Source of the DNA: Jeotgalibaca sp. MA1X17-3
GTDB taxonomy: Bacteria; Bacillota; Bacilli; Lactobacillales; Aerococcaceae
Assembly: GCF_021513155.1 (NCBI RefSeq)
Contig: NZ_CP090983.1
Coordinates: 1,287,001-1,351,000 of the forward strand
Direction: 5' to 3'
DNA: 64,000 nucleotides
Under the pieces are notes generated by a model. That model was not told where the DNA came from, did no database searches, and worked only from the letters and a program-made list of their open reading frames with translations. Each line of letters begins with the position of its first letter. The first letter of the stretch is position 1. Positions 33,651 to 43,353 of this stretch are shown one piece after another. The translations under genes were made by a program, and so were the position numbers.

Positions 33651-34274
33651 ATGAAAATAAAAAAAATATTTAAAGAAGGGAACTCTACCGAAGAAATCGC
33701 TCAAAATCTTTTAGGCAAACTGTTAGTACACGAAACAATAAAAGGAAGAATTTCTGGATTTATTGTTGAAACAGAAGCTTATCTAGGTGTCCCTGATTTA
33801 GCTGCTCATAGCTATGGAGGGAAAAGAACCAAACGAACAGAAGCGATGTTTCAAAAACAAGGCACCTTATATGTTCATGTGATGCACACTCATGTTCTTT
33901 TAAATATCAGCACACAAGCAGAAGGGACTCCAGAAGGGGTTTTAATTCGTGCGATAGAACCGTATGAAGGAATCTCGTACATGGAAAGCCAACGTGCTAA
34001 ACACGGTTTTCACCTTACAAATGGACCAGGAAATCTCACAAAAGCATTAGGGATAACTATGGAGCAATATGGGGATTCTATTTTTGGAGAAACACTTTAT
34101 TTAGATGAACATACGATTCGAATACCAAAAGAAATTACAGGTACACCTCGGATCGGTATTGCTAACAAAGGAATCTGGACAGAGAAACCTTTACGATTCA
34201 TTGTTTCAGGAAATCCGTATGTATCAAGAAGAAAACATAAAATTTCACCTGATTATGGGTGGAAAGAAGTTTGA
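33651..34274 (+). CDS. DNA-3-methyladenine glycosylase (AAG/MPG family)
   Basis: A 207-residue base-excision repair glycosylase of the AAG type. FIVETEAYLGVPDLAAHSYG contains the catalytic Glu. RTEAMF, GTLYVHVMHTHVLLNI and the LTNGPGNLTKALGI loop are conserved. It removes alkylated adenines from DNA. The start ATG 33651 is preceded by a weak GATTGGAAG. It is followed by DUF3013 after 13 bases, so they may share a transcript. Confidence 0.9.
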   Translation: MKIKKIFKEGNSTEEIAQNLLGKLLVHETIKGRISGFIVETEAYLGVPDLAAHSYGGKRTKRTEAMFQKQGTLYVHVMHTHVLLNISTQAEGTPEGVLIRAIEPYEGISYMESQRAKHGFHLTNGPGNLTKALGITMEQYGDSIFGETLYLDEHTIRIPKEITGTPRIGIANKGIWTEKPLRFIVSGNPYVSRRKHKISPDYGWKEV

Positions 34275-34287
34275 AGGGAGTAAGCAC

Positions 34288-34815
34288 ATGCAAAAGAGTA
34301 TGATTGAAAAAATTAATGAAACAATGAAAGACTTACATTTCCCATGTGAATGGCGGATTGAGTGGTTTAAGCAAAAACACATGATTGAGATTGTTATTAT
34401 GATTCCTATTTCTGCAAAAAATAATGAAGAAAAGGTTACAGATCGTTATGGAATCGTAAATGAAAAAGCTGATTTTATTTTTGAGGATACAATTTTGTTG
34501 TATGATATTCATTTAGCAGAAATCAAAGATGATAATTATATAACCGCTATTGAATTTGATGAACCAGATGGCCTCTACGGGGGGACGATTCAAGCAATCT
34601 GTAAAAATTTACGAATTACGGTAGGAGAAGCAATCGTTCAGCTGAAAGAATTTTTCTCTGAAGAAGATCAAATGAGATTTGAAATGGAATGGAAAGACGA
34701 GAATTACCAAAGTACAATTCGAACATTAAAAAATACCGGAAGATTCGATGAGTACCTATATATATACCCATCTGATATTACCGAAGATCTGGAGGGAAAT
34801 CATGGAATGGAATGA
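34288..34815 (+). CDS. DUF3013 family protein
   Basis: The 175-residue acidic protein starts QKSMIEKINETMKDLHFPCE and has FDEPDGLYGGTIQAICKNLR in the middle. It matches the DUF3013 family, usually found just upstream of prmA in Lactobacillales. No function is known to me. I take ATG 34288 with GAAGGGAGTAAGC upstream rather than the early in-frame ATG 34105, which lies deep inside the glycosylase gene. It overlaps the prmA start. Confidence 0.8.
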   Translation: MQKSMIEKINETMKDLHFPCEWRIEWFKQKHMIEIVIMIPISAKNNEEKVTDRYGIVNEKADFIFEDTILLYDIHLAEIKDDNYITAIEFDEPDGLYGGTIQAICKNLRITVGEAIVQLKEFFSEEDQMRFEMEWKDENYQSTIRTLKNTGRFDEYLYIYPSDITEDLEGNHGME

Positions 34816-35769
34816 AGTAGTAATCGTTACCTCTACTGAAGCGGTGGATGCAGTTGCTAATCTTTTTATGGATGCAGGAGCAAAAGGAACCGCAATAGAA
34901 GATGAATTAGATTTTATTAATTTAAAAGACGATGGATTTGGACAAATTAAAGAATATAGAGAGCAGCCAGAAAAAATCACCACGTTTATGTAAAAGCATA
35001 TTTTCCTAACACGGAAGCTTTTACGGATACACTAAAAGTAGTTCAGGATGGAATTGAACGTTTAAGTAGAATTGAATTATTTCCTAATCATTTTGAATTA
35101 AAAATTAATGATTTAAAAGAAGAAGACTGGGAAAATTCTTGGAAAGAGTTCTACCATCCTTTGCGAGTTACACGTTACTTAACGATTGTTCCTCATTGGG
35201 AAGAATATAGCCCCGCTGAAGATGATGAAAAGATCTTACGAATGGACCCCGGTATGGCTTTTGGAACAGGAACACATCCAACCACTAAACTTGCCTTACA
35301 AGCCTTGGAAACAACGATTAGAGGAAATGAAAAAATTATGGATGTGGGAACTGGGTCCGGAGTGTTAAGTATTGCGGCAAAAGCATTGGGTGCAAAAGAA
35401 GTATTGGCATTTGATATTGATCACGTTGCTACGAGACAGTCAAAAGAAAATATTCAATTGAACCCGTATGCTCTTGATATAGTCATAAAAGAAAATAACT
35501 TGCTAGAAGGGTTAAAAGATTCGAATGCAGATATTATTGTTGCAAATATCCTTACAGAAATTTTACTAAAAATGACGAAAAATGCTTGGCAGAATTTGAA
35601 AGACGGTGGAACGTTTATTCTTTCTGGAATTATTCAAAGTAAACGAGATGAATTACTAAAACAGTTGCTGGAGGATAACTTTATTTTAGAACAAGAATTA
35701 ATTATGGATGATTGGCATTGTTTCATTTGTAAAAAAGAAGTGGAGAGTAACGAATGCAACGCTATATGA
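34802..35769 (+). CDS. prmA: Ribosomal protein L11 methyltransferase, frameshifted
   Basis: PrmA trimethylates L11. From ATG 34802 (EWNEVVIVTSTEAVDAV) the frame is N-terminal PrmA but runs to a false TAA at 34991-34993. One extra A in the run at about 34972-34977 restores HHVYVKAYFPNTEAF and joins the methyltransferase domain, with MDPGMAFGTGTHPTT, MDVGTGSGVLSIAA and IVANILTEIL. The joined length of about 322 residues is close to family size. TTG 35161 is not a real start. It is followed by rsmE with a 16-base overlap. Confidence 0.88.
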
Positions 35770-36512
35770 TATCCCATTCATTAGAAAAATTTCCAGAAGC
35801 TCCTATTCAATTGGTAGGGGAGCATTATCATCATATGAAGAATGTGATGCGATTCAAACCGAAAACCAAAGTATTTTTAACGGATGCAACGGGTTATTCG
35901 TGCATTGCAGAAATTACTTCTTTAACAAATGAATATGTAGAATTACACTGGGTGAAAGAAGAAACTATAAATAGAGAGTTACCCGTTCATGTTACGATTG
36001 CTTGTGGATTATCGAAAGGAGATAAACTAGATCTTGTCGTACAAAAAAGTACTGAATTAGGCGTCAATAAAGTTATCCCTTTTAAATCAAAATATTCTGT
36101 TGTAAAATGGGATGAAGGAAAAGTTAAAAAGAAACAACAACGATTTCAAAAAATTGCTTCTGAAGCGGCTGAACAATCACATCGTCAGTCTGTACCCGTA
36201 ATAGAAGAAATGAAGAACATAGAGCAGTTAATTAACTATTCTCAAACATATGCACATAAATTAGTTGCCTATGAAGAAGAAGCAAAAACCGGCGAATTGG
36301 GTCGTTTTGTCCAAACCTTACAGAAGATGAAACCTGGGGAAGACTTACTTATTGTTTTTGGACCAGAAGGTGGACTAGATCCTAGTGAGATGGAACTATT
36401 TCAGGATCATGGGTTTATTTCATGCGGGTTGGGGCCTAGAATTATGCGGGCGGAAACAGCACCACTATATACACTGGCAGCTATTTCTTATCATTATGAA
36501 TTATTAAATTAA
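35754..36512 (+). CDS. rsmE: 16S rRNA (uracil-1498-N3)-methyltransferase
   Basis: The 252-residue SPOUT-class enzyme has an N-terminal PUA-like part and a C-terminal knotted domain with IVFGPEGGLDPSEMELF and GLGPRIMRAETAPLYTLAAI, the AdoMet-binding knot motifs. It methylates U1498 of 16S rRNA near the ribosomal P site. It begins inside the end of prmA (ATG 35754, GTGGAGAG upstream), a normal arrangement. Confidence 0.92.
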   Translation: MQRYMISHSLEKFPEAPIQLVGEHYHHMKNVMRFKPKTKVFLTDATGYSCIAEITSLTNEYVELHWVKEETINRELPVHVTIACGLSKGDKLDLVVQKSTELGVNKVIPFKSKYSVVKWDEGKVKKKQQRFQKIASEAAEQSHRQSVPVIEEMKNIEQLINYSQTYAHKLVAYEEEAKTGELGRFVQTLQKMKPGEDLLIVFGPEGGLDPSEMELFQDHGFISCGLGPRIMRAETAPLYTLAAISYHYELLN

Positions 36513-37190
36513 ATGGAGGAGAACAACATCGAAAATTTAAATAAATACATTGACCATACTATTTTGAAACCTGACGCAATAGAGGAAGAAATTAGAAATT
36601 TGTGTGAAGAGGCTGCACAATATAATTTTATGTCCGTTTGTATCCAACCATACTGGGTAAAAAAAGCAAAAGCCTTTTTGGATGGCACAGATGTAAAAGT
36701 ATGTACCGTTATTGGTTTTCCACATGGAGCGAATACAGCTGAAGTAAAAGCGTACGAAGCAAAACAAGCTGTACAAAATGGAGCTACCGAAGTAGATATG
36801 GTCATTAATATTGGAGCGTTGAAAGACGGCGATTATACATATGTACAAAATGAGATTGCTGGTGTTGTAAAAGCAATAGAAGGGCAAGCTATTTTAAAAG
36901 TAATTATTGAGACAAGTCTATTAACCGACCAAGAAAAAGAAAAAGTTTGTCAACTTGCAGATGCCGCAGGAGCAAATTTCGTGAAGACTTCAACAGGATT
37001 CTCTACTGGTGGAGCCACTCTTTCAGATGTTCGCTTAATGAGAAAAACAGTTCAAGAGAGTGTTGAAGTAAAAGCAAGTGGCGGAGTCCGTTCTTATAAA
37101 GATGCTCTAGATTTCATCGAAGCAGGAGCCACTCGTTTAGGAACTTCAAGTGGTAAGAAAATTGTCGATGAATGGCTGCTTGAAAAATAA
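36513..37190 (+). CDS. deoC: Deoxyribose-phosphate aldolase
   Basis: This 225-residue class I aldolase cleaves deoxyribose-5-phosphate to acetaldehyde and glyceraldehyde-3-phosphate. Its motifs are YIDHTILKPDA, EVDMVINIGALK, the Schiff-base Lys in FVKTSTGFSTGGAT and VKASGGVRS. ATG 36513 follows the rsmE stop directly and has no ribosome site. GGAGGAG at 36515-36521 instead points to the ATC at 36528 as the start, in the same frame. The product differs by only five residues. It ends in a terminator hairpin. Confidence 0.92.
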   Translation: MEENNIENLNKYIDHTILKPDAIEEEIRNLCEEAAQYNFMSVCIQPYWVKKAKAFLDGTDVKVCTVIGFPHGANTAEVKAYEAKQAVQNGATEVDMVINIGALKDGDYTYVQNEIAGVVKAIEGQAILKVIIETSLLTDQEKEKVCQLADAAGANFVKTSTGFSTGGATLSDVRLMRKTVQESVEVKASGGVRSYKDALDFIEAGATRLGTSSGKKIVDEWLLEK

Positions 37191-37202
37191 TTTATAAAAA
37201 GT

Positions 37203-37257
37203 AAAACTGGACTCTTTCAAATGGTTAAAGTAGCCATTAAAGGAGCCAGTTTTTCTT
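37203..37257 (+). terminator. Terminator of the prmA-rsmE-deoC unit
   Basis: AAAACTGG with CCAGTTTT forms the base of a long imperfect hairpin (37203-37253), followed by TTTT. It lies just behind deoC. Confidence 0.75.
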
Positions 37258-37466
37258 TTTGTTTACTGATTTAATTTTGTTGGTAAAATAAACGGAAGCA
37301 TTCGCTTAATTGGTGTGATTAGAGTATAATAATTAGTAATAATTATCACTGCAAGTAGGCATAAAAAACTAAATATATTGCCATATAAGACAAATAGCTC
37401 TCATTAATTATTTTGATTAGTAGAAGTCTTTATGTTGAAATCAGGAAAAAGAAAAGGGGTGACTAA

Positions 37467-39680
37467 ATGCCTAAAAATAAAGCATATACAAAAGAGGAAG
37501 TAATCGGAATATGCGCATTGTATATGAATGAAACGCATGTGGCATTTGTCCAAAAAGCCGCTGATTTTGCGGAAGAAGCCCATAAAGACCAATATAGAAA
37601 GTCAGGAGAAAAATATTTTATTCATCCTACTCAAGTTGCTGCTATTTTAGCAGAATTAAAGTTGGATCCTGAAACGATTGCGACTGGATTTCTCCATGAT
37701 GTAGTGGAAGATACACCTTATACTTTAGAGGATATTGAACATAAATTTTCTAAAACTGTTGCGGTACTAGTCGATGGTGTTACAAAATTAGGGAAAATAA
37801 AATATAAATCTCATGAAGAACAATTAGCTGAGAATCATCGTAAAATGTTGCTCGCAATGGCAAACGACATTCGTATTATAATGGTTAAATTAGCGGATAG
37901 ACTACATAATATGCGAACCTTAAAATACCATAGACCTGATAAGCAATTAAGTATATCTAATGAAACGTTAGAAATTTATGCACCACTAGCCCATCGGTTA
38001 GGTATGAATCGAATGAAATGGGAATTGGAAGATATTTCTTTACGTTACTTGAACCCACAAGAGTACTATCGAATTGTACACTTGATGAATAGCAAACGAA
38101 ATGAACGAGAACACTACATTGAAGACACCATTGAAAAAATTAAATTTTCTATAGAAGAACTGAGTATTCATGCAGAAATTTATGGAAGACCCAAACATAT
38201 TTATTCTATTTTCCATAAGATGAACGATAATAAAAAACAATTTAGCGAGATTTATGATTTATTAGCGGTTCGCGTAATTGTTGATACAATTAAGGACTGT
38301 TATGCAGTATTAGGGGCCATTCATACGAAGTGGAAACCAATGCCTGGCCGTTTTAAGGATTATATTGCTATGCCGAAAGCAAACATGTATCAATCCCTAC
38401 ATACTACAATTATTGGGTCAAAGGGAACACCGATTGAAATTCAAATTAGAACGATGGATATGCACCAAGTAGCTGAGTATGGAGTTGCAGCACACTGGGC
38501 TTATAAAGAAGGGATTACTGATAAAATTGAAGGAGATGATAATCTCCAAAATCAATTGAATTGGTTTGGTGATTTAATAGATCTTCAAGATGATTCCCGA
38601 GATGCAAGTGATTTTGTAGAGAGTGTTAAAGAAGATATTTTTAAAGATAAAGTCTATGTGTTTACGCCTAAGGGTGACGTAATGGAACTACCTTCAGGAG
38701 CAGGGCCATTAGATTTTGCATACAGTGTTCACTCAGAAGTAGGAAATAAAACTGTAGGAGCAAAAGTCAACAAAAAAATAGTTCCATTGAATTATAAATT
38801 CCAAAATGGAGATATCGTAGAAGTGATGACTTCTCCAAATTCTTTAGGACCTAGTCGTGATTGGGTTAATCTAGTAACGACTAACAAAGCAAAAAATAAA
38901 ATAAGACGCTTTTTCAAACTACAAGATCGAGAAAAAAATATTGAAAAGGGAAAGGATTTGTTAGAAAAACAAATTCAAGAAATGGAATTCTCCCCTAAAG
39001 AATTTTTAACGAAACCTGGTTTGAAAGATGCAACGCAACGATTCAACATGGGAACAGAGCAAGACCTTTATGCGGCAATGGGGTACGGAGAGTTATCACC
39101 GTTTATTGTTGCTAATAAATTAACTGAAAAAGCTCGAAAAGAAATAGAACAAAAGAAAAAATTAGAAGCAATGGAAACAATCGATCAAACTTCTAAAAAA
39201 GATTCTACGAAAATGAAAATTCGTCATGAAGATGGAATTGTTATTGAGGGAGTAGACAACTTACTCATTCGAATTAGTCATTGTTGTAATCCCGTTCCTG
39301 GTGATGACATTATTGGATATATCACAAAAGGAAGAGGAATATCTGTACATCGTGCAGATTGTCCGAATGTTAACGTTTCGGAAGAAAATCAAGCACGTTT
39401 AATTGAAGTGGAGTGGGAAGATACAGGAACTGCTTTAATTGACTATGAAACGGAACTAAGAGTGGAAGGATACAATCGTTCTGGACTACTGAATGAAGTG
39501 TTACACGTAGTTAATACGATGACAAAAAATCTAAACAGTGTGAACGGAAAAGTAGATAGTAATAAAGTTGCGGTGGTTACTTTAAGATTAGGAATTCAAA
39601 ATCTGTCTCAACTAGAAAAAATTGTAGATAAAATTAAAAATATTCCTGATGTTTATAGTGTTCGTCGAGTAACGTTATAA
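37467..39680 (+). CDS. rel: Bifunctional (p)ppGpp synthetase/hydrolase
   Basis: The 737-residue RelA/SpoT homologue has an N-terminal HD hydrolase domain (about 45-190, with FIHPTQVAAIL, GFLHDVVEDTP and KLADRLHNMRTL), a synthetase domain (about 235-350, with KHIYSIFHKM and YQSLHTTIIG), a TGS domain (about 395-455, VYVFTPKGDVMELP), and a C-terminal zinc-finger-like and ACT region (HCCNPVPGDDI, and the last 80 residues). It makes and degrades the stringent alarmone. Both active sites look complete. It starts at ATG 37467 behind AAAAGGGGTGAC. dtd follows, the usual pairing. Confidence 0.96.
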   Translation: MPKNKAYTKEEVIGICALYMNETHVAFVQKAADFAEEAHKDQYRKSGEKYFIHPTQVAAILAELKLDPETIATGFLHDVVEDTPYTLEDIEHKFSKTVAVLVDGVTKLGKIKYKSHEEQLAENHRKMLLAMANDIRIIMVKLADRLHNMRTLKYHRPDKQLSISNETLEIYAPLAHRLGMNRMKWELEDISLRYLNPQEYYRIVHLMNSKRNEREHYIEDTIEKIKFSIEELSIHAEIYGRPKHIYSIFHKMNDNKKQFSEIYDLLAVRVIVDTIKDCYAVLGAIHTKWKPMPGRFKDYIAMPKANMYQSLHTTIIGSKGTPIEIQIRTMDMHQVAEYGVAAHWAYKEGITDKIEGDDNLQNQLNWFGDLIDLQDDSRDASDFVESVKEDIFKDKVYVFTPKGDVMELPSGAGPLDFAYSVHSEVGNKTVGAKVNKKIVPLNYKFQNGDIVEVMTSPNSLGPSRDWVNLVTTNKAKNKIRRFFKLQDREKNIEKGKDLLEKQIQEMEFSPKEFLTKPGLKDATQRFNMGTEQDLYAAMGYGELSPFIVANKLTEKARKEIEQKKKLEAMETIDQTSKKDSTKMKIRHEDGIVIEGVDNLLIRISHCCNPVPGDDIIGYITKGRGISVHRADCPNVNVSEENQARLIEVEWEDTGTALIDYETELRVEGYNRSGLLNEVLHVVNTMTKNLNSVNGKVDSNKVAVVTLRLGIQNLSQLEKIVDKIKNIPDVYSVRRVTL

Positions 39681-39733
39681 AAAAAGTCAATTGAAATTAA
39701 ATCCTAAAAAAAGGAAAAGAAGAGAGTGATTAT

Positions 39734-40180
39734 GTGCGGGTAGTGATTCAAAAAGTAACACAAGCAAGCGTTGAGATAGACAAAGAGATTGTAGGCAAAA
39801 TAGGAAAAGGATTTACACTCTTAGTTGGAGTAGGTCAAGAAGATACTTCTGAAGATGTAGCCTATTTAGCAAGAAAGATTTCTTTGATGCGAGTTTTTGA
39901 AGATGAAGAAGGGAAAATGAACCTAGCTTTATCAGACGTAAAAGGAGCTATTCTTTCTATCTCGCAATTCACTTTATTAGCGAATACGAAAAAAGGAAAT
40001 CGACCAAGCTTTATCGAAGCAGCTGAACCAAAACTTGGAGAAACACTCTATCAGGAGTTAAATGATCTCCTGGTTCAAAAAGGGTTTCAAGTAGAAACAG
40101 GAGTTTTTGGTGCAGACATGCAAATTTCTTTAGTGAATGATGGACCAGTTACCATTATTCTCGATAGTAAAAACAAATAA
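39734..40180 (+). CDS. dtd: D-aminoacyl-tRNA deacylase
   Basis: The 148-residue enzyme hydrolyses D-amino acids and glycine mischarged on tRNA. SQFTLLANTKKGNRPSF and the Gly-cisPro signature NDGPVTI are present. The start is GTG 39734 behind AGAGAGTGATT. It lies 53 bases after rel and ends in a terminator shared with the convergent amidase gene. Confidence 0.93.
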   Translation: MRVVIQKVTQASVEIDKEIVGKIGKGFTLLVGVGQEDTSEDVAYLARKISLMRVFEDEEGKMNLALSDVKGAILSISQFTLLANTKKGNRPSFIEAAEPKLGETLYQELNDLLVQKGFQVETGVFGADMQISLVNDGPVTIILDSKNK

Positions 40181-40227
40181 AAAAATCAAGCAGATCCTCA
40201 ATGAAGGGAGAACTGCTTGATTTTTTT
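40181..40227. terminator. Bidirectional terminator between dtd and the amidase
   Basis: AAAAATCAAGCAG (40181-40193) pairs with CTGCTTGATTTTT (40213-40225), with A and T runs on the respective sides. Confidence 0.9.
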
Positions 40228-40229
40228 AG

Positions 40230-41549
40230 TTATTCAAAATATTCTACTAACGCTTCGTATAGGCTATCGGCAACGAGACCTCGATAATAATCAGTATCAA
40301 ATGTGTTTAAATCGTCATTATTATTGATATATCCTAATTCCAATAGGACTGAAGGCTGTGTGTTTTCTCTTAGTACTAAATAGTTACCAAATCGGGAACC
40401 GTTGTTTTGTAAAGGAAGAAATTGTTCGAGTTTACTATTCATTAATTCAGCTAGAGCCAGATGTTCATCTTGATAATAATAGGTTGTTACACCTGTTCCG
40501 TAAACATCTTCTGGAGTTGAGTCGTAATGAATACTAATAAATAAATCTGCATTAGATGAATTACTAATCCATGCGCGTTCTTCTAAAGAGATATCTTCAT
40601 CTGCTGATCGAGTCAAAATAACATTTGCTCCAGAAGATCTTAACTTTTCTGCAACTCGTTCTGCCGTTTTTAAAGTTACTTCTTTTTCATAAAGATCAAT
40701 TCCTTCAGCTCCTGGATCAATTCCTCCATGTCCTGGATCAATAACGATTGTTGCTTCAGAAAGGGTAGTATTTGTTTGAACGATATTATTTTCCTCAGTG
40801 GAGGAATTTGTATCTACAAGCCAAGTGGCTATAAAACCTGTTTGACCATCAGAATCAAGAATTTCATAAAAATCTCCATTCGTTCCAACTAGTGAATAGG
40901 AATCTCCCTTATTAGCATTCCATAGAATTTTTTTATCTAATGATGGACCTGATCGAACGTTGACATCATTAAATAGTACCAACGCTGTATTTTCATCAAT
41001 AGCTACGGCTGTCTCTTCTTGTGAGGACTCTGTTTCGATTGTTTCCTGAATAGAACCAGGAGAAATTTCTATTAATGATGATAAAATCCAAGCGACTTGA
41101 TCATTATAATGTATTTGACTCCAACCATTTTCTTCATATAACAAATCAAACTTATCTCCAGAAACAGCTGATCCAACAATATCTGAATCATCATTGTTTT
41201 CTTCACGAATATTTACTGAAGACTCCAATACTGTAGCAATTAAATTTTGAGAAGCAGCTACTTCGGTGTTATTAATGAGCCAACTAGCAATCCAACCAAT
41301 TCGGTTATCCGCTAATCTTACCTTGTACCATTCATTCTTTTCAGCTAGAACATTAACAGCTGTTCCACCTTGAATTTGAGTCATGATGTCATAGGTAAGT
41401 CCAGGGCCGAGTCTAACGTTTACTACACTGGCTTCAATAAGGACATTCGTGTAATTAGCAAGAGCAACGGTTCCAAGTGAACCTACACTCATAAATAAAA
41501 TGACTAAGACAAGAAAAAACATGTTTCTTTTCTTTCTTATTTTTTCCAT
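40230..41549 (-). CDS. Secreted N-acetylmuramoyl-L-alanine amidase with three SH3b domains
   Basis: A 439-residue exported wall hydrolase. A signal peptide (KKRNMFFLVLVILFMSVGS, cleavage after about LANA/ALA, residue 31) is followed by three SH3b repeats, each opening with VNVR or VNIR (about 32-95, 103-160, 187-245), and an amidase_3 domain from about 268. The zinc ligands are His in VIDPGHGGID, Glu in LYEKEVTLK and His in ISIHYDS. The catalytic Glu is in LLELGYINN. It cuts the amide between MurNAc and L-Ala. It could supply muropeptides to the scavenging system at 491-8303 (speculation). The start ATG 41549 follows AAAGGGGCC. Confidence 0.93.
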   Translation of the reverse strand: MEKIRKKRNMFFLVLVILFMSVGSLGTVALANYTNVLIEASVVNVRLGPGLTYDIMTQIQGGTAVNVLAEKNEWYKVRLADNRIGWIASWLINNTEVAASQNLIATVLESSVNIREENNDDSDIVGSAVSGDKFDLLYEENGWSQIHYNDQVAWILSSLIEISPGSIQETIETESSQEETAVAIDENTALVLFNDVNVRSGPSLDKKILWNANKGDSYSLVGTNGDFYEILDSDGQTGFIATWLVDTNSSTEENNIVQTNTTLSEATIVIDPGHGGIDPGAEGIDLYEKEVTLKTAERVAEKLRSSGANVILTRSADEDISLEERAWISNSSNADLFISIHYDSTPEDVYGTGVTTYYYQDEHLALAELMNSKLEQFLPLQNNGSRFGNYLVLRENTQPSVLLELGYINNNDDLNTFDTDYYRGLVADSLYEALVEYFE

Positions 41550-41677
41550 TTTCGGCCCCTTTCTGTATATTTATATACTCTTTGTCTATTATTATAGCAA
41601 ATTATGGAAACGATATGCAAAGCCTTTTCATAATTCTTTTTAATTTCTTTTTAAAGTACCTTTTAAATAGATGAACC

Positions 41678-41950
41678 TTGACAAAAACTCTTTCTTCTAG
41701 TATCGTAAATATAATATTTTATCCAGAGAAGACTATAGTAAAACCATCATCATTTGATAAAGAAAGAGTGGACTAGGCTGAAATCCATTCCAAATAGCTG
41801 GTTCGAAAGACGAGTTGGAGGATTGATAGTGAAAAGCTATCACGTTGCAGGCGTTAGCTGTTAGAGAGAAGTTTTTTGCTTCTAAATAAAGGTGGTACCA
41901 CGTTTGCAATGCGTCCTTTCCCAGATTACGGGAAGAGGGCTATTTTTTTT
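41678..41950 (+). promoter_or_regulatory. T-box leader of hisS-aspS
   Basis: A promoter (TTGACA 41678-41683, 17 bp, TATCGT) leads into about 230 bases of structured leader. The T-box sequence AATAAAGGTGGTACCACG (41885-41902) is followed by the terminator GTCCTTTCCC/GGGAAGAGGGC with a T run to 41950. Uncharged tRNA pairing with the T-box would favour the antiterminator. I could not fix the specifier codon, although CAC at 41839-41841 is a candidate. Confidence 0.9.
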
Positions 41951-41998
41951 GAAGTTTTGAACTATTGAATGAAGATATATTAAAGGAGAGGTTTTAAA

Positions 41999-43318
41999 AT
42001 GATTCAACGGCCAAAAGGTACGTCAGATACATTTCTTCAAGAGATGGAAACCTGGCAGTATATCGAAGAAACAGCAAGAATTTTAATGAATGATTATCAG
42101 TTTTCTGAAATACGTACTCCTATGTTTGAAAGTTATGATTTATTTTCAAGAAGTGTAGGGGATACCAGTGATATTGTTTCAAAAGAGATGTATGACTTTT
42201 TCGATAAAGGGAAACGCCATATTGCTTTGAAACCGGAAGGAACGGCACCAATTGTGCGTGCGTATGTAGAAAATAAACTATATGGCCCAGAATACCCTAA
42301 ACCACTAAAAGTTTATTACCTAAGTCCTATGTTCCGTTATGAAAGACCTCAGGGTGGTCGTAGCCGTCAATTCCATCAATTAGGGATAGAAGTATTGGGA
42401 AGTAGTAATCCAGCTGTAGATGTAGAAGCAATGGCTTTAGCTATGGACCTATTAAAAGAAATTGGTATACAAGATATTAAGCTTGTTATGAATTGTTTGG
42501 GTAAAAAAGAAGATCGGTTACAATTTAGAGAAGCATTGATTTCTTATTTAGAACCATTTTATGAAGAGTTAAGTGAGGATTCAAAGACTCGTTTACATGT
42601 AAATCCATTGCGTGTACTGGATAGCAAAAATAAACGTGACAAAGAAATTGTTGCAAATGCACCAAGTATCCTGGATTATCTTTCCGAAGAGTCAAAAGAA
42701 CATTTTGATACCGTGAAAATGATGTTAAATGAATTAGGGATTTCTTTTGAGATTGATAGCAAGATGGTTCGTGGATTAGATTACTATCAAGATACCATTT
42801 TTGAGATTGTAACAAACTCTCCTGCTTTTGGTGCAGAAACTACCATCTGTGGCGGAGGAAGATATGATGGAATGGTGGAAGAATTTGGTGGTCCTCAAAC
42901 TCCAGGGTTTGGTTTTGGATTAGGACTGGAGCGACTTGTTTTATTAATGAATAAACAAAACGTAGAAATTCCTAAATTAAATGAATTGGATGTATTTGTA
43001 GTTGGTTTAGGTAAAGAAACCAATTTAGAAACGTTGAAACTCGTACAAGCAATCCGAGGGGCTGGTTTCTCAGCAGATCGAGATTATATGGATCGAAAAG
43101 CCAAGACTCAATTCCGGAATGCTTCTCGTTTAGAAGCTAAAATTGTCTTAACCGTTGGTGAAGAAGAACTAGAAAAGAAAGTAGTAAAATTAAAAGTAAT
43201 GAAAACCGGAAAAGAAATCGAAGTATCTTTTAGTGATATCCAAAATGATTTTGAAAAGATATTTAATAAAGAAACAGCCGATATGACAGCTTATAATGAG
43301 TTTTTCGGGAAAGAATAA
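41999..43318 (+). CDS. hisS: Histidyl-tRNA synthetase
   Basis: The 439-residue class II synthetase starts IQRPKGTSDTFLQEMETWQY. Motif 2 is FRYERPQGGRSRQFHQLGIE, the His-specific loops are RGLDYYQDTIFE and GGGRYDG, and motif 3 is GFGFGLGLERL. The C-terminal anticodon-binding domain follows from about residue 330. The start ATG 41999 follows AAAGGAGAGG. It is under T-box control and in one unit with aspS, 29 bases downstream. Confidence 0.96.
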   Translation: MIQRPKGTSDTFLQEMETWQYIEETARILMNDYQFSEIRTPMFESYDLFSRSVGDTSDIVSKEMYDFFDKGKRHIALKPEGTAPIVRAYVENKLYGPEYPKPLKVYYLSPMFRYERPQGGRSRQFHQLGIEVLGSSNPAVDVEAMALAMDLLKEIGIQDIKLVMNCLGKKEDRLQFREALISYLEPFYEELSEDSKTRLHVNPLRVLDSKNKRDKEIVANAPSILDYLSEESKEHFDTVKMMLNELGISFEIDSKMVRGLDYYQDTIFEIVTNSPAFGAETTICGGGRYDGMVEEFGGPQTPGFGFGLGLERLVLLMNKQNVEIPKLNELDVFVVGLGKETNLETLKLVQAIRGAGFSADRDYMDRKAKTQFRNASRLEAKIVLTVGEEELEKKVVKLKVMKTGKEIEVSFSDIQNDFEKIFNKETADMTAYNEFFGKE

Positions 43319-43353
43319 GAATTAATAAAATGATTTAATGAGGAGCAATGACA

